A DNA stretch of 64,000 bases. Origin: Nitrospirae bacterium MYbin3 (GTDB lineage: Bacteria; Nitrospirota; Thermodesulfovibrionia; Thermodesulfovibrionales; Dissulfurispiraceae). Location: positions 119,081-183,080 of the forward strand of contig PEAD01000003.1 of NCBI GenBank assembly GCA_002753335.1. The letters run 5' to 3'. The position numbers and the translations under genes were made by a program. Shown here piece by piece: positions 29,200-38,144 of the stretch. The stretch's first letter is position 1. Every line of letters begins with the position of its first letter. The notes beneath the pieces were generated by a model, which was given only the letters and a program-made list of their open reading frames with translations, was not told where the DNA came from and did not search any database.

Positions 29200-29907
29200 T
29201 TATTCTAACAGGTTTTGAATTATGGCCAGAGATGCTATTGCCGCTGTGTCAGCTTTTAATATGCGTTTGCCGAGAGTAGTTCTTATGAGGCCATGTTTTT
29301 CGGCTTCAAGCACTTCATATACGCTGAACCCGCCTTCGGGGCCGATAACAATGTAGAGTTCATTTGCTGAAAATCCAGAAAGGTTTTTTTGTATCGGGGC
29401 TCCGCCTTGTTCCCAGAATATCAGGCCGGTCAATTTCTCGGATTCGTTAAGAAAGTCACTCAATAGTTTAGGCTCAGAAACCTCGGGTATGTAAGCCCTG
29501 CCGCACTGCTCGGCAGCCTCTTCAGCTATCTTGTTCCAGCGCGGGGTTTTGCGTGTATCCTTTACCAGGCAGCGCTCAGAAATTAGAGGTATGATTTTTT
29601 TGACTCCGAGCTCAACAGCTTTCTGAATGACCATGTCCATTTTGCTGCCTTTGAGTATGGCTTGGCACAAAACAATGCTGATTGCTGATTCACTATCATT
29701 GGGAAGTTCTGATTTAATTAAAATGGATACATCTTTTTTCAGTATTGATGTTATTTCTGCATCGTAGGCTTTGCCTTTGCCGTTTATTACTGTTAAATAA
29801 TCGCCGACAGCGCAGCGCATAACCGAAGTTAGATAATGTGACTTTTCCTGGTCGAGGGTTATCGCAGAGTTAAGGCTGATTTTGTCGAGCGGAACGTAGA
29901 TTCTCAA
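29200..29907 (-). CDS. rsmE: 16S rRNA m3U1498 methyltransferase
   Basis: A 235-residue SPOUT-class methyltransferase: an N-terminal PUA-like part (1-70; HYLTSVMR, GDYLTVING) and a C-terminal knotted domain with KAVELGVKKIIPLISERC, EEAAEQCGR and the SAM-binding loop VIGPEGGFS. It methylates 16S rRNA at U1498. It starts three bases after the dnaJ stop, a common arrangement, so it belongs to the heat-shock transcript. Confidence 0.95.
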   Translation of the reverse strand: MRIYVPLDKISLNSAITLDQEKSHYLTSVMRCAVGDYLTVINGKGKAYDAEITSILKKDVSILIKSELPNDSESAISIVLCQAILKGSKMDMVIQKAVELGVKKIIPLISERCLVKDTRKTPRWNKIAEEAAEQCGRAYIPEVSEPKLLSDFLNESEKLTGLIFWEQGGAPIQKNLSGFSANELYIVIGPEGGFSVYEVLEAEKHGLIRTTLGKRILKADTAAIASLAIIQNLLE

Positions 29908-29910
29908 TGT

Positions 29911-31020
29911 TCAGGCAGAGAAAAGATCTTTTAGCTTGCTTTTAAAGCCTTTTCCGTATTCGGGGTTGTCGTCGCCGCTGATGCGTGCAAACTCTTCGAG
30001 CAGCTCTTTTTGCCTTGGCGTAAGTTTCTTAGGCACATCTATATAGACGGTAACTATTTGGTCCCCGCGGTGATGGCTTCCCAGCTTCGGTATGCCCCTG
30101 CCTTTTACATGAAAGGTCTTGCCTGAAGGTGTGCCGGCCGGAATCTTTATTTTTGTGCTGCCGTCCAACGTATCCACTTCGATTTCTCCGCCGAACACAG
30201 CCTTGTGAAACTGTATCGGCGCCTGACAATAGATGTCCAGACCGTCGCGAACAAAGAACCTGTGCTCATCAACCGACAGTACGACATATAGGTCTCCTGC
30301 CGGGCCTCCGTGGCTTCCGAAATCACCTTCACCGCTTACCCTTAGGCGCGAGTTGTTGTCAACGCCTGCAGGAATTTTAAGAGAGATCTCTTTCTGCACT
30401 TTCACCTTGCCGCTGCCTTTGCAGTCTTTGCAGGGGTGGGTTATAACCTTGCCTGCGCCGTTGCATTTGCCGCAGGTTTTTGCAACGCTGAAAAATCCCT
30501 GCTGGAAGCGCACCTGTCCCGAGCCTTTGCAGTTGGGACAGGTGGCAGGTGTTTTGTCCGGCTCTGAGCCTGAGCCTTTGCAGGGTTCACAGGTCTGCCA
30601 CTTTGGGATGGTAATATTTTTTTCAGCTCCGAACGCCGCCTCTTCAAGGCTGATGTTCATGTTGTAGCGGAGGTCTGAGCCTTTAGTGGTGCGGCTTTTA
30701 TTGAATCCACCGAAACCGCCGAAGAAGTCATCGAAGATATTTTCGAATATGTCACCGAAGCCTGCTCCACCAGCACCGAATCCGCCCGCTCCTGCGCCTC
30801 CAAAGCCGTTGGCAGTGCCAAACCGATCATAATGCGCACGCTTGGCCTCATCAGAGAGGCATGTATAGGCCTCGTTTATCTCTTTGAACTTTTCTTCGGA
30901 CTCTTTATCTCCTAAATTTCTGTCCGGATGATATTTGAGGGCAAGCTGCCGGAATGCCTTTTTCAGCTCTTCCTGTGAGGCATCCCGGCTTACTCCTAAA
31001 ATGCTGTAATAATCGCTCAT
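29911..31020 (-). CDS. dnaJ: Chaperone DnaJ
   Basis: A 369-residue type I J-protein. It has a J domain (1-70) with the HPD tripeptide in YHPDRN, a Gly/Phe linker (about 72-110), and a zinc domain with four CxxCxGxG repeats ([32 protein letters not shown]). Two C-terminal substrate-binding beta domains follow. It stimulates DnaK ATPase and delivers unfolded proteins. Its start codon directly follows the dnaK stop. Confidence 0.98.
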   Translation of the reverse strand: MSDYYSILGVSRDASQEELKKAFRQLALKYHPDRNLGDKESEEKFKEINEAYTCLSDEAKRAHYDRFGTANGFGGAGAGGFGAGGAGFGDIFENIFDDFFGGFGGFNKSRTTKGSDLRYNMNISLEEAAFGAEKNITIPKWQTCEPCKGSGSEPDKTPATCPNCKGSGQVRFQQGFFSVAKTCGKCNGAGKVITHPCKDCKGSGKVKVQKEISLKIPAGVDNNSRLRVSGEGDFGSHGGPAGDLYVVLSVDEHRFFVRDGLDIYCQAPIQFHKAVFGGEIEVDTLDGSTKIKIPAGTPSGKTFHVKGRGIPKLGSHHRGDQIVTVYIDVPKKLTPRQKELLEEFARISGDDNPEYGKGFKSKLKDLFSA

Positions 31021-32958
31021 CTACTGCTTTTTCTTGTCAACATCTTCAAATTCTGCTTCAACAACATCCTCTTCAGGAGATTTTTTTGCTGAATTACATG
31101 CCGCGCCTGAGCCCGCACATCCTCCTGCGTCAGCACCGGCAGCCTGTTCCTGTGTGGCTTTGTAGATATGTTCTGCCAGCTTGTGAGAAACCTTTGAGAG
31201 CTCTTCTGTGGCCGACTTTATTTCGTTTGCATCGCTGCTGCTGTCTTTAGCTTTTTTGCATCTTTCGAGCGCAGCCTCTATATCCTTCTTCTCTCCTTCA
31301 GAAACCTTGTCTCCGTAATCTTTCAGAGATTTTTCGACCGAATATATCAGTGTGTCGGCATGGTTGCGCGCTTCGATAAGCTCTTTTTTCTTTTTGTCCT
31401 CATCAGCGTGGGTTTCTGCATCACGCACCATCTTCTTTATCTCGTCTTCGCTGAGGCCGCTTGATGCGGTTATCCTTATCGACTGCTCCTTGCCTGTTCC
31501 CATGTCTTTTGCTGAAACGTGCAGTATGCCGTTGGCATCGATGTCAAAGGTGACCTCAATCTGAGGTACTCCTCTAGGTGCAGGCGGGATGCCGACAAGC
31601 TCGAAGTTGCCGAGGAGCTTGTTGTCATTGGCCATTTCCCTCTCACCCTGATGTATCTTGATAGTCACGGCCGGCTGGTTGTCGGATGCGGTCGAGAATA
31701 CCTGAGAGTTTTTCGTAGGTATTGTTGTGTTTCTGTTGATTATCTTTGTGAATACGCCGCCGAGCGTTTCGATGCCGAGCGAAAGCGGGGTAACATCAAG
31801 CAGCAGCACCTCTTTTACGTCGCCTTTAAGCACCGCAGCCTGTATTGCCGCGCCTACAGCCACCACCTCGTCAGGGTTCACGCTTCTGTTAGGCTCTTTG
31901 CCAAAATAGTTCTGAACCACCTGCTGAACCTTGGGAGTCCTTATCTGACCGCCTACGAGTATTACTTCGTCGATGTTCGATGCTCCAAGCCCCGAATCAG
32001 AAATCGCTTTTTTGCAAGGGTCGATGGTTCTATTTACAAGGTCATCGGTAAGCTGTTCAAACTTTGATCTCGAAAGTTTCATCAGCATATGTTTAGGTCC
32101 TGTTGCGTCCGCAGTTATGAACGGCAGGTTTATCTCTGTCTCTGACGCTGTGGAAAGCTCTATTTTTGCTCTTTCTGCAGCTTCTTTGAGCCTCTGCAAA
32201 GACATCTTATCGTTCTTGAGGTCAATGCCCTGCTCTTTTTTGAACTCGTCTATCAGCAGGTCCATTATCTTTAGGTCAAAGTCGTCGCCGCCGAGATATG
32301 TATCGCCGTTTGTGGCCTTTACCTCGATTACGCCTTCGCCTATTTCGAGCACCGAAACATCGAATGTGCCTCCACCCAAATCATATACAACAACCTTTTC
32401 CTCTTTCTTCTTGTCGAGGCCGTAAGCCAGAGCTGCTGCGGTAGGCTCATTTATGATCCTTAGAACATTGAGGCCGGCTATCTTGCCTGCGTCTTTTGTT
32501 GCCTGCCTCTGGCTGTCGTCAAAATATGCAGGCACCGTAATTACGGCCTCTGTAACCGGCTCGCCGAGATAGTCTTCGGCCGACTGTTTCAGTTTTTGCA
32601 GTATCATTGCAGAAACTTCTGGAGGAGAATAGCGCTTGCCGCGTATCTCAACATGAGCATCGTTGTTGTCTGCTGATACTATGTGATAAGGCAGCCGTTT
32701 TTTCGCATGATCCACTTCAGGCGTATTGTATTTTCTGCCCATAAGCCTTTTAATCGAAAATATCGTGTTCTCGGGGTTTGTTATCGACTGGCGTTTTGCG
32801 ATCTGCCCTACCAGTCTTTCTCCCTTGTCTGTAATTGCGACTACCGACGGAGTTGTCCTTGTTCCTTCCTGATTAGGGATGACAACCGGCTCGCCGCCTA
32901 CCACCACAGCAACCACCGAGTTGGTGGTGCCTAAATCTATTCCTATCGCTTTTCCCAT
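31021..32958 (-). CDS. dnaK: Chaperone DnaK (Hsp70)
   Basis: A 645-residue Hsp70 with an N-terminal ATPase ([29 protein letters not shown]), the linker [14 protein letters not shown], a peptide-binding domain and a helical lid. It ends with acidic residues [12 protein letters not shown], the usual GrpE/DnaJ-linked tail. Unusually, the disordered segment before the tail holds two cysteines ([10 protein letters not shown]). A strong AGGAGG lies before the start. Transcription is expected from the promoter and CIRCE ahead of hrcA. Confidence 0.98.
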   Translation of the reverse strand: MGKAIGIDLGTTNSVVAVVVGGEPVVIPNQEGTRTTPSVVAITDKGERLVGQIAKRQSITNPENTIFSIKRLMGRKYNTPEVDHAKKRLPYHIVSADNNDAHVEIRGKRYSPPEVSAMILQKLKQSAEDYLGEPVTEAVITVPAYFDDSQRQATKDAGKIAGLNVLRIINEPTAAALAYGLDKKKEEKVVVYDLGGGTFDVSVLEIGEGVIEVKATNGDTYLGGDDFDLKIMDLLIDEFKKEQGIDLKNDKMSLQRLKEAAERAKIELSTASETEINLPFITADATGPKHMLMKLSRSKFEQLTDDLVNRTIDPCKKAISDSGLGASNIDEVILVGGQIRTPKVQQVVQNYFGKEPNRSVNPDEVVAVGAAIQAAVLKGDVKEVLLLDVTPLSLGIETLGGVFTKIINRNTTIPTKNSQVFSTASDNQPAVTIKIHQGEREMANDNKLLGNFELVGIPPAPRGVPQIEVTFDIDANGILHVSAKDMGTGKEQSIRITASSGLSEDEIKKMVRDAETHADEDKKKKELIEARNHADTLIYSVEKSLKDYGDKVSEGEKKDIEAALERCKKAKDSSSDANEIKSATEELSKVSHKLAEHIYKATQEQAAGADAGGCAGSGAACNSAKKSPEEDVVEAEFEDVDKKKQ

Positions 32959-32987
32959 GATAAAACCTCCTGTATTTTTGGTTTAGT

Positions 32988-33527
32988 TTATTCGCTGTTA
33001 TTTTCTGATGTTCTTTTGCTGACAGTTACAAGCGTTGCCCTGAGCACTTTTTCTTTGTACATATAGCCTTTTCTAAGCTCCTGAACCACCATATTCTCAT
33101 CCATGTCGTTTCTCTCCACCTGCGACATTGCGTGATGCACCGAGGGATCGAAGGCTTTCCCTGCTGCCTCGATCTGCGTCAATCCGAATTTTTCGAGGGT
33201 TCTGTTCATCTCTCTCAATGTGTTCTCCACCCCTTTGGCAAGAGCGCTCAATGCTTCTGAATTGCCTGTTGAGGAGTGCTGGAGAGCCATGTCTAGGCTG
33301 TCCATGACAGGCAAGAGTTCATAAACTATAGACTCATTTGCATATTTGAGAACTTCATCTTTGTCTTTTAATGCCTTTCTCCTGTAGTTTTCAAACTCTG
33401 CGTAGAGCCTCAGATGCTTGTCCTTGTATTCGTCGCGCTCTGCACGAAGAGTGTCGCATGTCTCTTGCTGTGTTTCGGTAGCTGCTGCTGTTTCATCAAT
33501 TTCTGTTGTCTGTGTGCTATCTTCCAT
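32988..33527 (-). CDS. grpE: Nucleotide exchange factor GrpE
   Basis: A 179-residue protein with an acidic disordered N-terminus, a long coiled-coil helix (LRAERDEYKDKHLRLYAEFENYRRK), and the C-terminal beta domain (VQELRKGYMYKEKVLRATLVTVSK). It releases ADP from DnaK as a dimer. AAGGAGGTG precedes the start. It lies between hrcA and dnaK as in many bacteria. Confidence 0.97.
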   Translation of the reverse strand: MEDSTQTTEIDETAAATETQQETCDTLRAERDEYKDKHLRLYAEFENYRRKALKDKDEVLKYANESIVYELLPVMDSLDMALQHSSTGNSEALSALAKGVENTLREMNRTLEKFGLTQIEAAGKAFDPSVHHAMSQVERNDMDENMVVQELRKGYMYKEKVLRATLVTVSKRTSENNSE

Positions 33528-33542
33528 TATCGCACCTCCTTC

Positions 33543-34586
33543 TCAGCCTTTGAGTGTTTTGCTTATGCAGCCTGCAACGGTTTCGACCATGAATATCGCC
33601 TTGGAATAATCCATGCGGGTGGGGCCGATGAGCGCAATCAGTCCAATGTTTCTGTCACCCTCTTTGTAAGGCGAGGTTACTATGCTGAGATTTTTTAGTT
33701 CAGTCACAGGGTTTTCATCGCCTATCATGACCTGAACGCCCTCGTTGTCCGAAAGCGCATCAAGCAGCCTCAAAATCGTGTGTTTGTCTTTTATCGCTTT
33801 TGATATTTCTTTAATCCTTGAAATGTCAGAAAAATCGGGCAGGTTCATCACATCATGCAGCCCCGAGAAGTAGATGTCACTCTCAGAAAATGACAATATT
33901 TCTTCGCATAGCGTTATGGCTCGTGATATCAACTTGTCCCACAGCATCTTGTCCGCTTTCATTCTGCCTATCAGAACGCTCTTGATATCGTCTATGGTGC
34001 GGCCTGCGTATTCGTTGTTAAGATATTCTGCGATTCGGTTCAGATCATCCTGAGAAAGCGAGGGGTCCGATTTTATGATCTTGTGCTTCATTACGCCTTC
34101 ATCGGTCAGTATTATGGCCACAACATGATCGCTCTTGTATTTCATAAAATCGATTCTGGTGAAATGCGATTTTTCGGGTTTAGGCGGAAGTGCTACGCCC
34201 ACATAATTCGACATGGATGAAAGAGTATTGGACACCTCAGAGAACATGCCTGTAATGTCGTTCTTTATTTCATCCAGCTTTCTTGAAAAATTGTCTATGA
34301 ATGCGGTCTCTATGCCGCTTGTATTGATTTTTCTGTCCTGCCCCAGAAGCGAGTTTACATAAAACCTGTACCCTTTGTCTGTAGGCACCCGACCTGCGGA
34401 TGTGTGTGGCTGACTCAGAAATCCCATGTCTTCAAGATCCGCCATGATATTTCGTATTGTGGCGGGCGAGAAGCCAAAAGAATATTTCTTGGTCACGAAC
34501 CTGGACCCCACCGGATCAGGCTTGTTTATGTAACTTTGTATTATGGCGTAAAGTATCTGTTTGCTTCGTTCATCAAGGGGGTCCAT
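33543..34586 (-). CDS. hrcA: Heat-inducible repressor HrcA
   Basis: A 347-residue repressor. The N-terminal winged helix (about 1-80) has ILYAIIQSYI, FGFSPATIRNIMADLEDMGFL and HTSAGRVPTDKGYRFYV. A GAF-like dimerisation part follows, and the C-terminus is IGPTRMDYSKAIFMVETVA. It binds CIRCE DNA and represses the chaperone operon until heat or unfolded protein ties up GroEL. The perfect CIRCE four bases before its start implies autoregulation. Confidence 0.97.
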   Translation of the reverse strand: MDPLDERSKQILYAIIQSYINKPDPVGSRFVTKKYSFGFSPATIRNIMADLEDMGFLSQPHTSAGRVPTDKGYRFYVNSLLGQDRKINTSGIETAFIDNFSRKLDEIKNDITGMFSEVSNTLSSMSNYVGVALPPKPEKSHFTRIDFMKYKSDHVVAIILTDEGVMKHKIIKSDPSLSQDDLNRIAEYLNNEYAGRTIDDIKSVLIGRMKADKMLWDKLISRAITLCEEILSFSESDIYFSGLHDVMNLPDFSDISRIKEISKAIKDKHTILRLLDALSDNEGVQVMIGDENPVTELKNLSIVTSPYKEGDRNIGLIALIGPTRMDYSKAIFMVETVAGCISKTLKG

Positions 34587-34590
34587 GACG

Positions 34591-34617
34591 TTAGCACTCT
34601 CCTTGTTCGAGTGCTAA
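34591..34617 (-). promoter_or_regulatory. CIRCE operator
   Basis: TTAGCACTC (34591-34599), a nine-base spacer and GAGTGCTAA (34609-34617) form the textbook CIRCE with both nine-base arms perfect. Read on the coding (minus) strand, the spacer and arm contain AAGGAG, the only visible ribosome site for hrcA, so HrcA binding or an RNA hairpin would also affect translation. Confidence 0.98.
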
Positions 34618-34618
34618 T

Positions 34619-34648
34619 AATTTAACAAGTATTCGGCAGGGCTGTCAA
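34619..34648 (-). promoter_or_regulatory. Promoter of the hrcA-grpE-dnaK-dnaJ-rsmE operon
   Basis: On the minus strand TTGACA (34648-34643) and TAAATT (34624-34619) are separated by 18 bases, matching the housekeeping sigma consensus. CIRCE begins one base downstream, so the repressor would sit over the transcription start. Confidence 0.75.
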
Positions 34649-34689
34649 GCAGGATATTTAACAGATTGATTTTAAAAGGCTTTTGAGAG

Positions 34690-35526
34690 CTACCAGTTCA
34701 GTTTTCTCTGCATCAGTTTTTCGTACATTTTAGGCGGCATGAACGCCTGCTGATGGATTTCGTCGCTGTAATATCTGGTGTCAACCTTGAATTCACGCCT
34801 CATTTTGCGCATGTCATGCTTTTTGGAGGCTGCCGAAAATGTCCACCAGTTTCCGGCATATGTGGCGATGTTGGCTGTGTAGAGGTCCACAGTAGGGAAT
34901 ATAAGCTTCATCGCCTCCTGCACCTCTATTACCATGTCTTTGTGAAAATGCAGGGATTCAGAAAGCGTTACCAGCATTCCCTCATCGGTTAAGCAGTCTT
35001 TTACAGACTTGAAGAACTCTACTGTGAAAAGGCTTTTTGCGAAGCCCACAATGTCGGTCGAGTCAACTATCACAACGTCAATGTCGCCGTCACGGCCCTT
35101 CACGAACTCCGCTCCGTCCATGCATTTTATCTCTACACGCTTATCATCCACACCGCAGGCTACCGATGGGAAATATTTTTTCGATACGTTTATGACCTCT
35201 TCGTCTATCTCGATGAAATAGACCTTCTCAACGCTGTCATGGCGCAGCACTTCCCTTACTGTGCCGCCGTCACCGCCTCCGATTACGATCACGTTTTTCG
35301 GATTAGGGTGAGCATGCATCACCGGATGTACAAGCATCTCATGGTAGAAAAGCTCATCCCTTTCCGTAATCTGAACCACACCGTCAAGTATAAGCATCTT
35401 GCCGAAGTGTTTGTTCTCTATCACCATAATATCCTGAAAAGTGCTGCTGCTTTTATGCAGGACGTTTTCCACTTCATAGACATACTGTATAGGCGCATAA
35501 GGGTCTTTCTCGAAAAATTTGATCAT
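34690..35526 (-). CDS. speE: Spermidine synthase
   Basis: A 278-residue aminopropyltransferase. Key pieces are the YHEMLVHP loop, the SAM-type binding motif VIGGGDGGTVREVLRH, the acidic residues around EIDEEVINVSKKYFP and DGAEFVK, and DSTDIVG (catalytic Asp region). It transfers an aminopropyl group from decarboxylated SAM to putrescine. AGGAGG precedes the start. It lies 15 bases downstream of the ornithine-decarboxylase-like gene, which would supply putrescine. Confidence 0.92.
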   Translation of the reverse strand: MIKFFEKDPYAPIQYVYEVENVLHKSSSTFQDIMVIENKHFGKMLILDGVVQITERDELFYHEMLVHPVMHAHPNPKNVIVIGGGDGGTVREVLRHDSVEKVYFIEIDEEVINVSKKYFPSVACGVDDKRVEIKCMDGAEFVKGRDGDIDVVIVDSTDIVGFAKSLFTVEFFKSVKDCLTDEGMLVTLSESLHFHKDMVIEVQEAMKLIFPTVDLYTANIATYAGNWWTFSAASKKHDMRKMRREFKVDTRYYSDEIHQQAFMPPKMYEKLMQRKLNW

Positions 35527-35541
35527 AACTCCTCCTAATCT

Positions 35542-36675
35542 TTATATCAAAATTGTCTTGGGTATCGAAAAGCCGTTGAACTCCGAGGCGTAAGAAATGG
35601 TATATGCCCCGCTCGAAAGTATCAATATTCGGTTGCCCAACTCAGGTTCTGGCAGCAGGACATCTTTATCAATTACATCGAAGCTGTCGCAGCTCGGGCC
35701 GGAGATGGTCCATTTCATCGGATCGTTTCTGCTGCCAACAACGTATGTGTATTTGATTCCGCCAATGCTTTCCATCAGGCCGTTGAAAACTCCTACATCA
35801 ATATGGAGCCAGTTCTCGTCTCCGCGTTTTGTTTTTCCGATAACGGTCGAGACGAATATTCCTGCATCGCCTACAACTGCTCGTCCAGGTTCGATAAACA
35901 CCTCGACATCATCAGAAAACTTCTGCTTCAGGGCCTTGTTTATTTTTTTCTCTATGGTTTCGATGTCAGCAACATTTTTTGTGTATCTGATAGGGTAGCC
36001 GCCGCCGATATTCAGTATTTTGAGAGATATGCCTTTTTGTGAAAGACTTTCCCAAAGCTCTCTTGCCTTATCAATCGCGGTGTTCCAGTTATAAACATTG
36101 TTGCATTGCGAGCCTACATGAAAGGTTATTCCAACAGGGTCGAGGCCTTTATCTTTCGCATAGATTAGCAGCTGCTCCGCCTCTTCCATCTCGACCCCGA
36201 ACTTCTTGCTCAGAGGCCATTCGCTGCCCTCGTTAGGCACGGTCAGCCTGATATAAACTTTGCAGCCGGGCGCATACTTTGCCAGCTTGTCAACCTCAGC
36301 TATCGAATCGAAGGCATAGTAACTAACTCCATAATCAACCGCGTGTTCAAGAAATCTGAAGGTTTTGACCGGATTGCTGGTGATTATTTTTTCTGGAGGA
36401 ACGTTCAGTGTTGAGAGCAGCGCGAGTTCTCCCTCTGAGGCTATCTCAAAGCCTGTGCCTAGAGAATGCATGAGTTTTATGACAGAGATGTCAGGGTTTG
36501 CCTTTACAGCATAAAAGACCTTCGAGTTTCTGATACCTTTCCCTATAAGCGAAACCTTGTCAGCTACCATCTGACTGTCCATAAGGAGGTAAGGCGGCGA
36601 CTCATCGCTGAGCGCGATGTAGTTAAGCACCTTGTTCCAAGTCTCTTTGCTTATGAATCCTGAAGGCAGTTCCAA
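35542..36675 (-). CDS. Ornithine-decarboxylase-like PLP enzyme (alanine racemase fold)
   Basis: A 377-residue fold-type III decarboxylase. PLP Lys58 lies in FYAVKANPD; HVGSQC, LNIGGGYPI and EPGRAVVGDAG build the cofactor site; GPSCDSFDVI contributes the cross-subunit Cys and Asp; and GAYTISYASEFNGF is near the end. Its length and C-terminus fit the ornithine/lysine decarboxylase group better than carboxynorspermidine or diaminopimelate decarboxylases. The operon with spermidine synthase supports ornithine as substrate, giving putrescine. AAGGAGATA precedes the start. Confidence 0.85.
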   Translation of the reverse strand: MELPSGFISKETWNKVLNYIALSDESPPYLLMDSQMVADKVSLIGKGIRNSKVFYAVKANPDISVIKLMHSLGTGFEIASEGELALLSTLNVPPEKIITSNPVKTFRFLEHAVDYGVSYYAFDSIAEVDKLAKYAPGCKVYIRLTVPNEGSEWPLSKKFGVEMEEAEQLLIYAKDKGLDPVGITFHVGSQCNNVYNWNTAIDKARELWESLSQKGISLKILNIGGGYPIRYTKNVADIETIEKKINKALKQKFSDDVEVFIEPGRAVVGDAGIFVSTVIGKTKRGDENWLHIDVGVFNGLMESIGGIKYTYVVGSRNDPMKWTISGPSCDSFDVIDKDVLLPEPELGNRILILSSGAYTISYASEFNGFSIPKTILI

Positions 36676-36802
36676 TATATTATCTCCTTAAAAAAATCAG
36701 ATGAAAATTATACAACATGTGGAGCTTTAAAATCATTCGCCGAATTTCTATAGTTGCATATTACTATTTGAAGAAAAAGAACTATCCGGTTAACATATAC
36801 AA

Positions 36803-37924
36803 ATGGATGCGATGGATAAACTTAAAATTCTTTCGCAGGATTCACAGTATGATCTTGCCTGCGCTTGCGGCACGGGCAAGGATGACCGAAGGCACAGAGG
36901 ACTTGACGGGAAGTGGCTTTATCCAGTGTCTTTGCCTCAGGGCGGATATTCGGTTTTATTGAAGACTCTTATGTCGAATGCGTGTTCCAATGACTGCAAA
37001 TACTGTCCCTTGCGTTCAGAAAGCAATGTGCAGCGCTGCACGCTTCAGCCGGAAGAGACCGTAAATATCTTTATGGAATATGCGCGAAAGAAAATAGTTT
37101 TCGGGCTTTTTCTGAGCTCAGGCGTAATCGGCAGTCCTGACAATACTATGGACAGGCTTAATGCCGTAGCTAGGATACTCAGATACAAACACGATTATAG
37201 GGGATACATTCATCTAAAAGTTATTCCGGGCGCTTCAGATGCCGCGATTGAGGATTCTATTTCCTTATCAAATGCGGTTTCCCTTAATATCGAGACGCCC
37301 GGCAAGAAACGCTTTGAGCTCCTTTCGTCAAAGAAAAACTACATTGACGATATTATAAGGCCGCTTAAGCTTATGGCAAAGCTTACAGGTCAGGGCATGA
37401 AGCGCTCAAAGGTGAAATGCACCACACAGTTTATTGTGGGCGCTTCGGACGAGACCGACTCCGAAATTATACGCTACATGCTTAGCTTGTATAACCGCCT
37501 AAAATTTCAGCGTGTCTATTTTTCTGCCTATCAAAAAGGATTGGGCCATCCGGATATACCCGGAGAAAGGATGTTTCAGCTATCGCCTGACAAAATGTTT
37601 ATGCGTGAACACCGGTTGTATCAAGCAGACTTTCTTGTGAGGAGATATGGTTTTTTGCAGGACGATATTATATTGGACGGCTCGGGGAATTTGAGCCTCG
37701 ATAAAGATCCTAAAGAAATATGGGCAGACAGGCATCCTGAGTTCTTTCCTGTACTTGTCAACAAGGCCGAAAAAGAAGACCTGCTTAAAGTTCCCGGATT
37801 GGGACCGCAAACAGCGGATACGATTTTGAAACAGAGGCGTTGCCGTAAAATAAGCAGTTTCAGCGATATGGGACTAAAGGGCAGAAGGCTTGAAAAGGCC
37901 AATAAATATGTAATTTTTGAGTGA
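36803..37924 (+). CDS. Radical SAM protein with C-terminal helix-hairpin-helix (DNA modification/repair type)
   Basis: A 373-residue protein. The radical SAM cluster site is C61-x3-C65-x2-C68 (ACSNDCKYC), preceded by CACGTG near residue 20. A TIM-barrel-like core (about 45-290) follows. The C-terminus (about 325-365; VPGLGPQTADTILKQRR) is a helix-hairpin-helix, which suggests nucleic-acid binding. The layout matches the family annotated as a putative DNA modification/repair radical SAM protein, usually found beside a uracil-DNA-glycosylase-like gene. That partner is absent here. The reaction is unknown. Confidence 0.82.
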   Translation: MDAMDKLKILSQDSQYDLACACGTGKDDRRHRGLDGKWLYPVSLPQGGYSVLLKTLMSNACSNDCKYCPLRSESNVQRCTLQPEETVNIFMEYARKKIVFGLFLSSGVIGSPDNTMDRLNAVARILRYKHDYRGYIHLKVIPGASDAAIEDSISLSNAVSLNIETPGKKRFELLSSKKNYIDDIIRPLKLMAKLTGQGMKRSKVKCTTQFIVGASDETDSEIIRYMLSLYNRLKFQRVYFSAYQKGLGHPDIPGERMFQLSPDKMFMREHRLYQADFLVRRYGFLQDDIILDGSGNLSLDKDPKEIWADRHPEFFPVLVNKAEKEDLLKVPGLGPQTADTILKQRRCRKISSFSDMGLKGRRLEKANKYVIFE

Positions 37925-38003
37925 CTCCCGAATTGTTTTCGGATTTGTTGTTTGTTTATAATTAAAATTCTATGACCTCACGCTCAGCCATTTCAAAAAT
38001 GAA

Positions 38004-38034
38004 TTCGACAAGCTGAAGCATTAGTTCGTATAAT
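38004..38034 (+). promoter_or_regulatory. Likely promoter of the tRNA-Thr gene
   Basis: A perfect TATAAT (38029-38034) lies 17 bases before the tRNA. TTCGAC or TCGACA at 38004-38010 serves as a weaker -35 box with an 18-19 base spacer. Confidence 0.5.
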
Positions 38035-38051
38035 TACAGGTTATTTTGATC

Positions 38052-38124
38052 GCCGCCTTAGCTCAGTTGGTAGAGCAATTGATTCGTAATCAATAGGTCG
38101 TCGGTTCGACTCCGATAGGCGGCT
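38052..38124 (+). tRNA. tRNA-Thr (anticodon CGT)
   Basis: A cloverleaf folds by hand: acceptor GCCGCCT/AGGCGGC, D arm GCTCAGTTGGTAGAGC, anticodon stem ATTGA/TCAAT with loop TTCGTAA (anticodon CGT), short variable loop, and T arm GTCGG-TTCGACT-CCGAT. The discriminator is T and CCA is not encoded. It reads ACG codons. Confidence 0.95.
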
Positions 38125-38144
38125 TTTCTTTTCAGTATAACAGG

